DNA of 5,580 nucleotides from assembly GCA_902525995.1 (NCBI GenBank), contig CABZJG010000128.1, positions 1 through 5,580 on the forward strand, read 5' to 3'. Shown one piece after another: positions 1-5,580 of the stretch. The notes under the pieces were generated by a model, which made no database searches, had not been told where the DNA came from, and saw nothing but the letters and a program-made list of their open reading frames with translations. The translations under genes and the position numbers were made by a program. Numbering within the stretch: position 1 is the first letter of the stretch; every line of letters starts with the position of its first letter. This DNA is from Paracoccaceae bacterium. GTDB taxonomy: Bacteria; Pseudomonadota; Alphaproteobacteria; Rhodobacterales; Rhodobacteraceae.

Positions 1-80
1 AGTGTACCCTAGCAAAAATGCGCAAGTTTCGGGTCGTGATGTATGGATAGGATGTGGTAGAAAAAGTGAGCATCACATTT

Positions 81-88
81 AAGGGCGG
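81..88 (+). promoter_or_regulatory. Shine-Dalgarno sequence supporting the GTG start at 93
   Basis: AAGGGCGG lies 4-7 bp upstream of GTG 93, depending on which bases pair with the 16S rRNA. It is the best purine-rich site near any of the in-frame starts of the EamA gene and decides in favour of 93 over GTG 54. It would be internal coding sequence if the longer form is the real one. Confidence 0.45.
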
Positions 89-92
89 CTCA

Positions 93-1007
93 GTGGCAGT
101 TCAAAAATCACCTTCATTGGATCTTACATCTGCGACCATGCTCTTCTCACTGGCGGCTGTTTGGGGCGGATCATTTTTCTTTGTCGAAGTCGCCTTGCAA
201 GAGGTTCCTCCTTTGACCATTACTTTGCACCGCGTTTTCTGGGCGGTTCCAGTCCTTGGCCTAATTGTGCGCTGGCACGGCATTGCGTTTCCAACTTCAC
301 TACGGGTTTGGGGCGCTTATCTGATAATGGGCGCGCTCAATAACGCGATCCCTTTTTCATTAATCATTTGGGCACAAGTGCATATCGACAGCGGTTTGGC
401 CGCAATTTTGAACGCAACCACTGCTGTCTTTGGTGCGGTAATTGCCGGAGTGTTGCTTTCAGACGAGCGGTTGAGCGCGCAGAAGCTTGCGGGCGCAGTG
501 CTTGGTCTAGCGGGTGTGGCCTTTATTATGGGGCGGTCTGCCTTAACCGGTTTTGACCCGCGTAACCTTGCCCAACTTGCTATGCTTGGCGCAGCGGTCT
601 CCTACTCTTTTGCGAGTGTCTGGGGTAAATCAGTGCTTTCTGGCCAGCCACCACTGATGAATGCGTTTGGAATGGTAACGGCAAGTAGCTTTTTGATGGT
701 CCCGATCGCGGTTGTTTTTGAAGGGCCGCCAAGTGGCTCTCTTTCCTTGCATGTTTGGGCCGCCCTAATAGGTATCGCAGTCCTGTCAACTGCGCTTGCT
801 TATATGCTTTACTTTGCCACTTTGGTACGGGTCGGCGCTGCAAACTTAATGCTTGTCACCTTGCTCATCCCCCCATTTGCAATTGTTCTTGGCGCGCAAT
901 TTTTAGAAGAGCAAATGCGGCCAGAAGCATGGACCGGTTTTGCTATTATTGCTCTTGGGTTTGCGGTGACAGATGGCCGGCTATTCAAGCGGCGATCAAA
1001 AAGATAG
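93..1007 (+). CDS. EamA/DMT-family inner-membrane transporter
   Basis: Predicted drug/metabolite transporter superfamily permease (two EamA repeats), moving a small metabolite across the inner membrane; the substrate cannot be told from sequence. With the GTG start at 93 the protein has 304 residues, the usual DMT length. About ten hydrophobic segments are visible. The first contains the EamA hallmark AVWGGSFFF (residues 22-30). Each repeat ends in an acidic residue followed by a Gly-rich helix: SDERLSAQKLAGAVLGLAG near 121-139, and LEEQMRPEAWTGF near 270-282. The C-terminus is basic (KRRSKR), as expected for a cytoplasmic tail under the positive-inside rule. Start choice: GTG 93 is preceded by AAGGGCGG at 81-88. 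An in-frame GTG at 54 would add 13 residues but has AGGA only 1 bp upstream; GTG 66 and ATG 138 are also in frame. The family call is firm; the start is moderately sure. A terminator follows, so the gene is probably not co-transcribed with the glycosylase gene. Confidence 0.88.
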   Translation: MAVQKSPSLDLTSATMLFSLAAVWGGSFFFVEVALQEVPPLTITLHRVFWAVPVLGLIVRWHGIAFPTSLRVWGAYLIMGALNNAIPFSLIIWAQVHIDSGLAAILNATTAVFGAVIAGVLLSDERLSAQKLAGAVLGLAGVAFIMGRSALTGFDPRNLAQLAMLGAAVSYSFASVWGKSVLSGQPPLMNAFGMVTASSFLMVPIAVVFEGPPSGSLSLHVWAALIGIAVLSTALAYMLYFATLVRVGAANLMLVTLLIPPFAIVLGAQFLEEQMRPEAWTGFAIIALGFAVTDGRLFKRRSKR

Positions 1008-1041
1008 AGCGGTAAAATTTTTCAATGGCACATGTTACATC

Positions 1042-1075
1042 GTAGGGGCGATATAAAGTCTGCCCTTACTTTTTT
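1042..1075 (+). terminator. Intrinsic (rho-independent) terminator after the EamA gene
   Basis: GTAGGGGC (1042-1049) pairs with GCCCTTAC (1062-1069) to give an 8-bp stem with a single G-U wobble and a 12-base loop. Six T residues (1070-1075) follow the stem directly. It lies 35 bp past the EamA stop codon and upstream of the glycosylase gene, so it should separate the two transcription units. The loop contains TATAAA (1052-1057), which resembles a -10 box. Confidence 0.75.
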
Positions 1076-1129
1076 GCATCTGGACTGGAACACTTTTCCT
1101 TTCGGGCCGCACAGGCTAGAGTTTCGCTT

Positions 1130-1915
1130 ATGGAATCGCAAATAGACTGGCACAGTGCACGCGCGCTGTTGGAATGGCAGGTGGAACTGGGCGCAACCGA
1201 GGCAATCTTGGATGCGCCGGTGGACCGCTTTACGCTTGAGGCTGCGCCGCCAAAACCAGCCGCTGCCAAAGCCAAGTTTGCCCAATCTGCGCCTCGGCCC
1301 ATTGCCCAGCAAGATCCTGTTCCAATTGCCAAACAGATGGCCGAAGCGGCCAGCTCTCTTGACGCTTTGCAGGCTGCATTGGCCAGCTTTGAGCATTGTG
1401 ATTTGCGGCGCGGGGCGCGCAATTTGGTGTTTAGTGACGGAAACCCTAAGGCGCAGGTGATGATTGTCGGGGAAGCGCCGGGCCGCGACGAAGACCAGCA
1501 CGGCAAGCCCTTTGTTGGGCGCGCCGGTCAGCTTTTGGATAAAATGCTGGCTGCAATTGGTTTGGACCGGCATGCAGAAGCGGCGGAAAATGCAGCTTAC
1601 ATCACCAATGTTGTGCCCTGGCGGCCACCGCAAAACCGCGAACCCAGCCCTGAAGAGATCGCCATGCTCACGCCTTTTTTGCTGCGTCATGTCGCTTTGA
1701 TCAAGCCAAGCGTTGTGGTGGCGATGGGCAATATTTCCTGTCAGGCCCTGTTTGGGAAGCGCGGCATCACCAAGCTGCGCGGACAGCTGCAAAGCTGCCG
1801 CGATACGGACGTGATACCGATGTTCCATCCGGCCTATCTTTTGCGCAATCCAAGCGCCAAGAAACTGGCTTGGGCAGACCTGTTGATGCTCAAAGCAAAG
1901 CTGAGCAAAACATGA
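1130..1915 (+). CDS. Family-4-like uracil-DNA glycosylase
   Basis: Uracil-DNA glycosylase superfamily protein of 261 residues, expected to remove uracil from DNA in the cytoplasm as the first step of base-excision repair. Visible motifs: GEAPGRDED at 114-122, running into GKPFVGRAGQLLDKML (125-140), which is the uracil-binding and catalytic loop of family 4; RPPQNR at 165-170; and HPAYLLRNP at 233-241, the second active-site motif. The N-terminal 85 residues are an Ala/Pro-rich linker-like extension, common in alphaproteobacterial members as I recall them; the opening SQIDWHSARALLEWQVELGA supports the ATG at 1130. Aligned by spacing to the four-cysteine cluster of family 4 enzymes, only C90 remains; the other ligand positions hold F87, W164 and L180. 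An iron-sulfur cluster is therefore unlikely. There is no KRRIH-type insert, so this is not UdgX. The ribosome-binding site is weak (AGAG at 1118-1121). The stop overlaps the next gene by 4 bp. Confidence 0.92.
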   Translation: MESQIDWHSARALLEWQVELGATEAILDAPVDRFTLEAAPPKPAAAKAKFAQSAPRPIAQQDPVPIAKQMAEAASSLDALQAALASFEHCDLRRGARNLVFSDGNPKAQVMIVGEAPGRDEDQHGKPFVGRAGQLLDKMLAAIGLDRHAEAAENAAYITNVVPWRPPQNREPSPEEIAMLTPFLLRHVALIKPSVVVAMGNISCQALFGKRGITKLRGQLQSCRDTDVIPMFHPAYLLRNPSAKKLAWADLLMLKAKLSKT

Positions 1916-2454
1916 GCCGGATTGACGAAACACTTGATTTTATACCGGTCAGAATAGCGGTTTTAACGGTTTCTGACACCCGTAGTCTGGCCGAGGACCG
2001 CTCGGGCCAGACCTTGGTTGACCGGCTGACAGAGGCGGGCCATCAGCTTGCTTCGCGGGAAATAGTGCCCGATGAGCGTGCTGAAATAGCCCAGCAATTG
2101 CAGCGCTGGATTGATGATCCAGCGGTTGACGTGGTGATCAGCACGGGCGGCACGGGCCTGACCGGCCGCGATGTCACTGTTGAAGCGCACCGCGATGTTT
2201 ATGAAAAGGAAATTGATGCCTTTGGCACGGTTTTTACTATGGTCAGCATGCAGAAAATTGGCACCTCTGCCGTGCAAAGCCGCGCCACCGCCGGTGTGGC
2301 GGGCGGAACCTATCTTTTTGCTCTGCCTGGAAGCCCCGGTGCCTGCCGCGATGCTTGGGATGAGATTTTACTAAAACAGCTCGATTTTCGCCATCGGCCC
2401 TGCAATTTTGTGGAAATAATGCCCCGTCTGGACGAAAATCTTCGACGGAGGTGA
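1912..2454 (+). CDS. moaB: MoaB/MogA-type molybdopterin adenylyltransferase
   Basis: Molybdenum-cofactor biosynthesis protein of 180 residues (MoaB/MogA fold). The family activates molybdopterin with ATP to give adenylyl-molybdopterin before metal insertion. Visible signatures: VLTVSDTRS near 17-25; the nucleotide/pterin-binding loop STGGTGLTGRDVTVEA at 77-92; and the MoaB-type stretch KIGTSAVQSRATAGVAGGT (115-133) followed by FALPGSPGACRDAWDEIL (136-153) and the C-terminal RPCNF (162-166). The sequence resembles MoaB more than MogA. In Escherichia coli MogA does the reaction and the role of MoaB is unclear, while in organisms lacking MogA a MoaB protein does it; which applies here cannot be seen. 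Start choice: ATG 1912 overlaps the glycosylase stop as ATGA (1912-1915). No clear Shine-Dalgarno sequence precedes it, so translational coupling is likely. An in-frame TTG at 1870 lies inside the glycosylase gene and is less likely. The gene ends 95 bp before the adaptor gene. Confidence 0.93.
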   Translation: MSRIDETLDFIPVRIAVLTVSDTRSLAEDRSGQTLVDRLTEAGHQLASREIVPDERAEIAQQLQRWIDDPAVDVVISTGGTGLTGRDVTVEAHRDVYEKEIDAFGTVFTMVSMQKIGTSAVQSRATAGVAGGTYLFALPGSPGACRDAWDEILLKQLDFRHRPCNFVEIMPRLDENLRRR

Positions 2455-2478
2455 ACCCAGCAACCGTATAAAACTGGC

Positions 2479-2506
2479 TTGGCAAAACCGTAATGCATAC
2501 TACAAC
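2479..2506 (+). promoter_or_regulatory. Possible sigma-70-type promoter for the efflux genes
   Basis: TTGGCA (2479-2484) and TACAAC (2501-2506) are separated by 16 bp in the only intergenic gap upstream of the adaptor gene. The first box matches TTGACA at five of six positions, the second matches TATAAT at four of six. An imperfect palindrome, GTAATGCATAC (2490-2500), sits in the spacer. It is a weak candidate: no hairpin terminator is visible after moaB, so read-through from the udg-moaB unit is equally possible. Confidence 0.3.
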
Positions 2507-2535
2507 ATAAAAGCATAGGCGGGTTTTTCGCGCTG

Positions 2536-2542
2536 AAAGGGG
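2536..2542 (+). promoter_or_regulatory. Strong Shine-Dalgarno sequence of the adaptor gene
   Basis: AAAGGGG ends 7 bp before the ATG at 2550. Good sequence and spacing fix the start of the adaptor gene and suggest independent, efficient initiation rather than coupling to moaB. Confidence 0.7.
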
Positions 2543-2549
2543 CTAAAAT

Positions 2550-4007
2550 ATGCGATTTTTTAGCAAAAGCCTTGTTGGGCTCTTGCTGCTGACCTTAACC
2601 TTGGGCTTGTTTGCCTATGCGGGGCAGATGGTCAGCTCAGCGATGAAAGACAGCATGTCGCGCAAGCCCCGAACGCCGCAGCAACGCGAACGGGTGTTCA
2701 CCGTTAATGTGATCACTGCAGAGCCGCAATCCATTACCCCGATGCTAGAAGCCTTTGGCGAGGTTCAAAGCCGCCGCACGCTTGATTTGAGAATGGCCAC
2801 CGGAGGGCAGGTGATCGAATTGGCCGAGGGCTTTGTTGAAGGCGGCCAAGTACAAGCCGGAGAAGTGCTTGTGCGGTTGAATGATGCTGACGCGCGCTCG
2901 GCTGTTGGCCGTGCAGAGGCGGATGTGACCGACGCGATGGCTGAAGTGGAAGAAGCCGACCGTGCGCTGGTGCTGATCAGTGATGAATTGCAAGCTGCGC
3001 AGGATCAGGCCGATTTGCGCAGCCGCGCCCTCGAACGCCAGTTAGACTTGAAAAACCGCGGCGTTGGCACCTCTGCGGCTGTGGAAACGGCCGAATTGGC
3101 AGCGTCTTCTGCCACCCAAGCGGTGCTGTCGCGGCGAAGCGCGGTTGATCAGGCCAAAGCGCGCAGAGCGCAGGCCGAAACCCGCCTTGCCAGAGCTGAA
3201 TTGGCTTTGCAAGATGCCAGCCGGCGTTGGAAAGACACTGTTCTGACATCGGAATTTAGCGGAACGCTCGGCAGTATCAGTTTAGTAAAGGGCGGTCTGG
3301 TCACCCCGAACGAGAAAATTGGCAGCTTGATTGATCCCGAAACCCTTGAGGTTGCATTTCGGGTGTCAACCGAACAATACGCACGGCTGCTTGATCGGTC
3401 GGGAAAGCTGATCAAAAGTCAGGCTAAAGTCTCGCTCAATGTCTTTGGAACAGAGCTGACCACAGATGCTGTGTTAAGCCGTGACAGCGGGTCGGTTGGC
3501 GCTGGTCAAACTGGGCGGCTTTTGTTTGCCAAACTGCAAAACCCGCGCGGATTAAAGCCCGGTGATTTTGTCACTGTGGCGCTGAGCGAGCCAACGATGG
3601 ACAACGTTATCAGACTGCCGTCATCTGCCCTGAATGCAGATAACGCGGTTTTGGTTTTGACCGAGGACGACAGGCTCCAAAGTACCGAGGTGCGGGTCTT
3701 TCGCCAACAAGGCGACCATATTCTAGTGCGGGGGCGCGGTTTAAGCGGCCGCGAGGTCGTGGCCGAGCAAACGCCGGTTTTGGGAAGTGGGATCAAGGTG
3801 AAACCACTGAGAAGCGGCGAGGCCAGCACCCCCAAAGAGCCCGAAGTCGTTGAACTCAGCGATGAGCGGCGCGCCAAACTTATCGCGGCAATAGAAAACA
3901 ATGCCTGTATTCCAAAAGATGCCACAGAACGGATTTTAAAGCAGCTCAAGCAGGACAAAGTACCGGCCAAAGTGGTTGAGCGCATTGAAAGCCGGATGGG
4001 AGGATAG
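2550..4007 (+). CDS. RND efflux periplasmic adaptor (HlyD/AcrA-type membrane fusion protein)
   Basis: Periplasmic adaptor of 485 residues linking an inner-membrane RND pump to an outer-membrane channel. Residues 5-25 are a hydrophobic N-terminal segment without an obvious lipobox cysteine, so it is probably an uncleaved anchor or a plain signal peptide. The first half of the lipoyl-like domain is at about 80-113 (GFVEGGQVQAGEVLVRLND). A long Ala/Glu/Arg/Gln-rich coiled-coil hairpin follows at about 114-228. The second lipoyl half is at 231-262 (LVTPNEKIGSLIDPETLEV). A beta-barrel spans about 265-345 (LKPGDFVTV) and a membrane-proximal domain about 350-420. Residues 435-485 form a charged, probably helical tail beyond the usual adaptor domains, ending in RIESRMGG. 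The gene ends 2 bp before the permease gene, and the pair is certainly one operon. Substrate unknown: adaptors of this kind serve drug, detergent or metal pumps. The start is fixed by AAAGGGG upstream. The family call is firm. Confidence 0.93.
   Translation: MRFFSKSLVGLLLLTLTLGLFAYAGQMVSSAMKDSMSRKPRTPQQRERVFTVNVITAEPQSITPMLEAFGEVQSRRTLDLRMATGGQVIELAEGFVEGGQVQAGEVLVRLNDADARSAVGRAEADVTDAMAEVEEADRALVLISDELQAAQDQADLRSRALERQLDLKNRGVGTSAAVETAELAASSATQAVLSRRSAVDQAKARRAQAETRLARAELALQDASRRWKDTVLTSEFSGTLGSISLVKGGLVTPNEKIGSLIDPETLEVAFRVSTEQYARLLDRSGKLIKSQAKVSLNVFGTELTTDAVLSRDSGSVGAGQTGRLLFAKLQNPRGLKPGDFVTVALSEPTMDNVIRLPSSALNADNAVLVLTEDDRLQSTEVRVFRQQGDHILVRGRGLSGREVVAEQTPVLGSGIKVKPLRSGEASTPKEPEVVELSDERRAKLIAAIENNACIPKDATERILKQLKQDKVPAKVVERIESRMGG
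3998..4004 (+). promoter_or_regulatory. Shine-Dalgarno sequence of the RND permease inside the adaptor gene
   Basis: GGGAGGA forms the last codons of the adaptor gene and ends 5 bp before the permease ATG at 4010. It is a near-perfect ribosome-binding site and sets the permease start 2 bp after the adaptor stop (TAG 4005-4007). Confidence 0.8.
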
Positions 4008-4009
4008 AC

Positions 4010-5580
4010 ATGGTACGTGATCTTCCCAAAGCCGCTGGCGGTATTCTGTCGTATTTCACCCGTCATGGGACAGCTGCAAATTTACTATTGGTGGTTTTGA
4101 TTATTGCCGGTCTGGTCAGCTTGCCGCGTATGCGTGCGCAGTTCTTTCCAGATGTTATTATCGACAATGTCACTGTCAGTGTTGTGTGGCGCGGCGCGGG
4201 CGCCGAAGATGTTGATGATGCGATTGTGCAATTGCTTGAGCCTGCCTTGCTGTCTGTTGAAGGTGTAACAGGCGCAAAAAGCACATCACGCGAAGAACGG
4301 GCCAGCATTTTATTGGAATTTGAACCCGGCTGGGATATGGCGCGCGCGGCGGCCGATATCGAAACAGCTGTGGATCAGGTCACGACCCTCCCTGATGACG
4401 CCGAAGATCTATTGGTACGGCGTGGGGCTTGGCGCGACCGTGTAACAGACGTCATCATTTCCGGCCCGCTTGACCCTGAGCAGCTGGCTTTGTTTGCTGA
4501 TGAGTTGGTTTTGCGTCTGTTCGCCGAAGGTGTGACACGGGCCACCGTGACCGGGGTGGCCGCCCCGGAAACCGTCATCGAGGTTCCGGCGATGAATTTG
4601 GTGGCGCATGACATCACCATGCAGCAAATCGCGGCGGTGATTGCACAAGAAGTCAGTGCCGATCCTGCGGGCGATGTCAGCGGCGCAAATGCGCGGGTGC
4701 GCACCGGTGTGGAAAAGCGTTCGGCAGAGCAAATAAGGCGTATCGTGCTGCGCTCGAACGCGGATGGGTCCTATTTGCGCATTGGGGATATTGCACAGGT
4801 TCGCGTCGAAGGGGTCGACCGGCAAAGAGGATATTTTGTGCGTGAAAATCCAGCCATTTCGGTGCGTGTGGACCGCTCGCAACAGGGCGACGCCATCGAA
4901 ATTCAGGATACAGTCCAGCGGATTGCCGACCGGTTATCGGAAACCTTGCCGGAAGGGGCCCAGATCGAGTTGATCAGAACCCGTGCAGAGTATATTTCGG
5001 GCCGCCTGAACATGCTGCTTGAGAATGGGCTCAGCGGTCTAGGGCTTGTACTGATCTTGCTGTTTCTGTTTTTGAATGCGCGCACGGCTTTTTGGGTGGC
5101 CGCTGGTATTCCGACGGCGATGCTTGCTGCGCTTGCAATCATGTATGCTGCAGGCATTACCATTAACATGATTTCATTGTTCGCCTTGATCATCACTTTG
5201 GGGATCGTAGTTGATGATGCCATTGTGGTGGGTGAACATGCTGATAGCCGCGCTCGCAAGGGGCTTGGCCCGATTGAAGCGGCCGAAACGGCTGCGCGCC
5301 GTATGGCTCTGCCAGTATTTGCGGCAACCACAACCACGATCATTGCCTTTTTCGGACTGGTCGCGGTGGGCGGCAGATTTGGTGATTTGATTGCAGATAT
5401 CCCGTTTACCGTTGTGGTGGTGCTGGCCGCCTCATTTATTGAGTGCTTTTTGATTTTGCCAAACCACATGGCACATTCCCTCAAGCACGGGGTGAAAAAC
5501 CACTGGTATGACATGCCAAGCCGTGTGGTCAATATTGGCTTTGAGTGGGTCCGTGAAACCCTGTTCCGCCGGCTGATGGC
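4010..5580 (+). CDS. RND-family efflux permease (partial, N-terminal half)
   Basis: Proton-driven RND pump of the inner membrane (AcrB-like superfamily). The frame stays open to the window edge, giving 523 residues of a protein family usually about 1,000-1,150 long, so the 3' half is missing. TM1 is about 21-39, followed by FFPD (45-48), the usual start of the periplasmic part. The first porter domain runs from about 50 to 335. TM2 is about 341-356, TM3 about 359-381, TM4 about 387-407, TM5 about 435-454 and TM6 about 464-484. TM4 holds GIVVDDAIVVGEH (398-410); D402 and D403 match the proton-relay Asp pair of AcrB (D407/D408). The TM5 stretch PVFAATTTT (435-443) and TM6 stretch IECFLILPNH (477-486) are also RND-like. 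The Asp pair and soluble adaptor favour an exporter of organic compounds, but metal export is not excluded. The outer-membrane channel gene is not in view. Confidence 0.94.
   Translation, partial: MVRDLPKAAGGILSYFTRHGTAANLLLVVLIIAGLVSLPRMRAQFFPDVIIDNVTVSVVWRGAGAEDVDDAIVQLLEPALLSVEGVTGAKSTSREERASILLEFEPGWDMARAAADIETAVDQVTTLPDDAEDLLVRRGAWRDRVTDVIISGPLDPEQLALFADELVLRLFAEGVTRATVTGVAAPETVIEVPAMNLVAHDITMQQIAAVIAQEVSADPAGDVSGANARVRTGVEKRSAEQIRRIVLRSNADGSYLRIGDIAQVRVEGVDRQRGYFVRENPAISVRVDRSQQGDAIEIQDTVQRIADRLSETLPEGAQIELIRTRAEYISGRLNMLLENGLSGLGLVLILLFLFLNARTAFWVAAGIPTAMLAALAIMYAAGITINMISLFALIITLGIVVDDAIVVGEHADSRARKGLGPIEAAETAARRMALPVFAATTTTIIAFFGLVAVGGRFGDLIADIPFTVVVVLAASFIECFLILPNHMAHSLKHGVKNHWYDMPSRVVNIGFEWVRETLFRRLM

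Noticed and set aside
1..50. Two frames open from the left edge (one stopping at 48-50, one at about 77-79) that could be the tail of an upstream gene.
   Set aside because: Too short to show any motif or coding bias; nothing supports either frame as a real gene end.
1870..1911. An upstream TTG start that would lengthen moaB by 14 residues into the glycosylase gene.
   Set aside because: There is no Shine-Dalgarno sequence, the extra residues are absent from the family as I know it, and the ATGA overlap at 1912-1915 is a standard coupled start.
1022..1933. A 303-codon open frame on the minus strand covering the whole glycosylase gene.
   Set aside because: It is a shadow of the coding strand: the + strand frame has complete glycosylase motifs, while the antisense translation is rich in Cys, His, Gln and Arg, has no recognisable domain, and would read through the terminator stem.
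2455..2549. Search for a terminator or small gene in the gap between moaB and the adaptor gene.
   Set aside because: No stem of more than about 4 bp is followed by a T-run; GGGTTTTTCG near 2521 lacks a usable hairpin, and no open frame with a ribosome-binding site fits.
3506..5532. Several minus-strand open frames of 80-210 codons opposite the adaptor and permease genes (for example 3506-4066 and 4903-5532).
   Set aside because: They lie antisense to well-conserved RND-system coding sequence, are Ser/Thr/Ala-rich low-complexity translations, and lack plausible ribosome-binding sites or family motifs.

Overview
The window (about 55% G+C by eye) reads as chromosomal DNA of an alphaproteobacterium, most likely a marine Rhodobacteraceae/Roseobacter-type organism. 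This rests on the alphaproteobacterial style of the uracil-DNA glycosylase N-terminus, the form of the HlyD-type adaptor with its charged C-terminal tail, and tightly packed same-strand genes. The assignment comes from recalled family features, not a database search.

Layout, all on the + strand. (1) Positions 93-1007: an EamA/DMT-type inner-membrane transporter with about ten membrane segments, followed by a good intrinsic terminator at 1042-1075. (2) Positions 1130-1915 and 1912-2454: a family-4-like uracil-DNA glycosylase whose stop codon overlaps the start of a MoaB/MogA-type molybdopterin adenylyltransferase (ATGA). (3) A 95-bp gap (2455-2549) with a weak promoter candidate and a strong Shine-Dalgarno sequence. 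(4) Positions 2550-4007 and 4010-5580: a periplasmic adaptor (membrane fusion protein) and the first half of an RND permease, 2 bp apart. The permease is cut by the right edge of the window and carries the expected TM4 Asp-Asp pair.

Functionally these are three separate housekeeping or stress themes: small-molecule transport, base-excision repair next to molybdenum-cofactor synthesis, and a tripartite efflux pump whose outer-membrane partner is not in view. I see no mobile element, CRISPR array, RNA gene, phage gene or disrupted gene. The most notable observation is that the uracil-DNA glycosylase has lost three of the four cysteines that bind the iron-sulfur cluster in family 4 enzymes. I found no convincing undescribed system; the findings are modest and scored accordingly.
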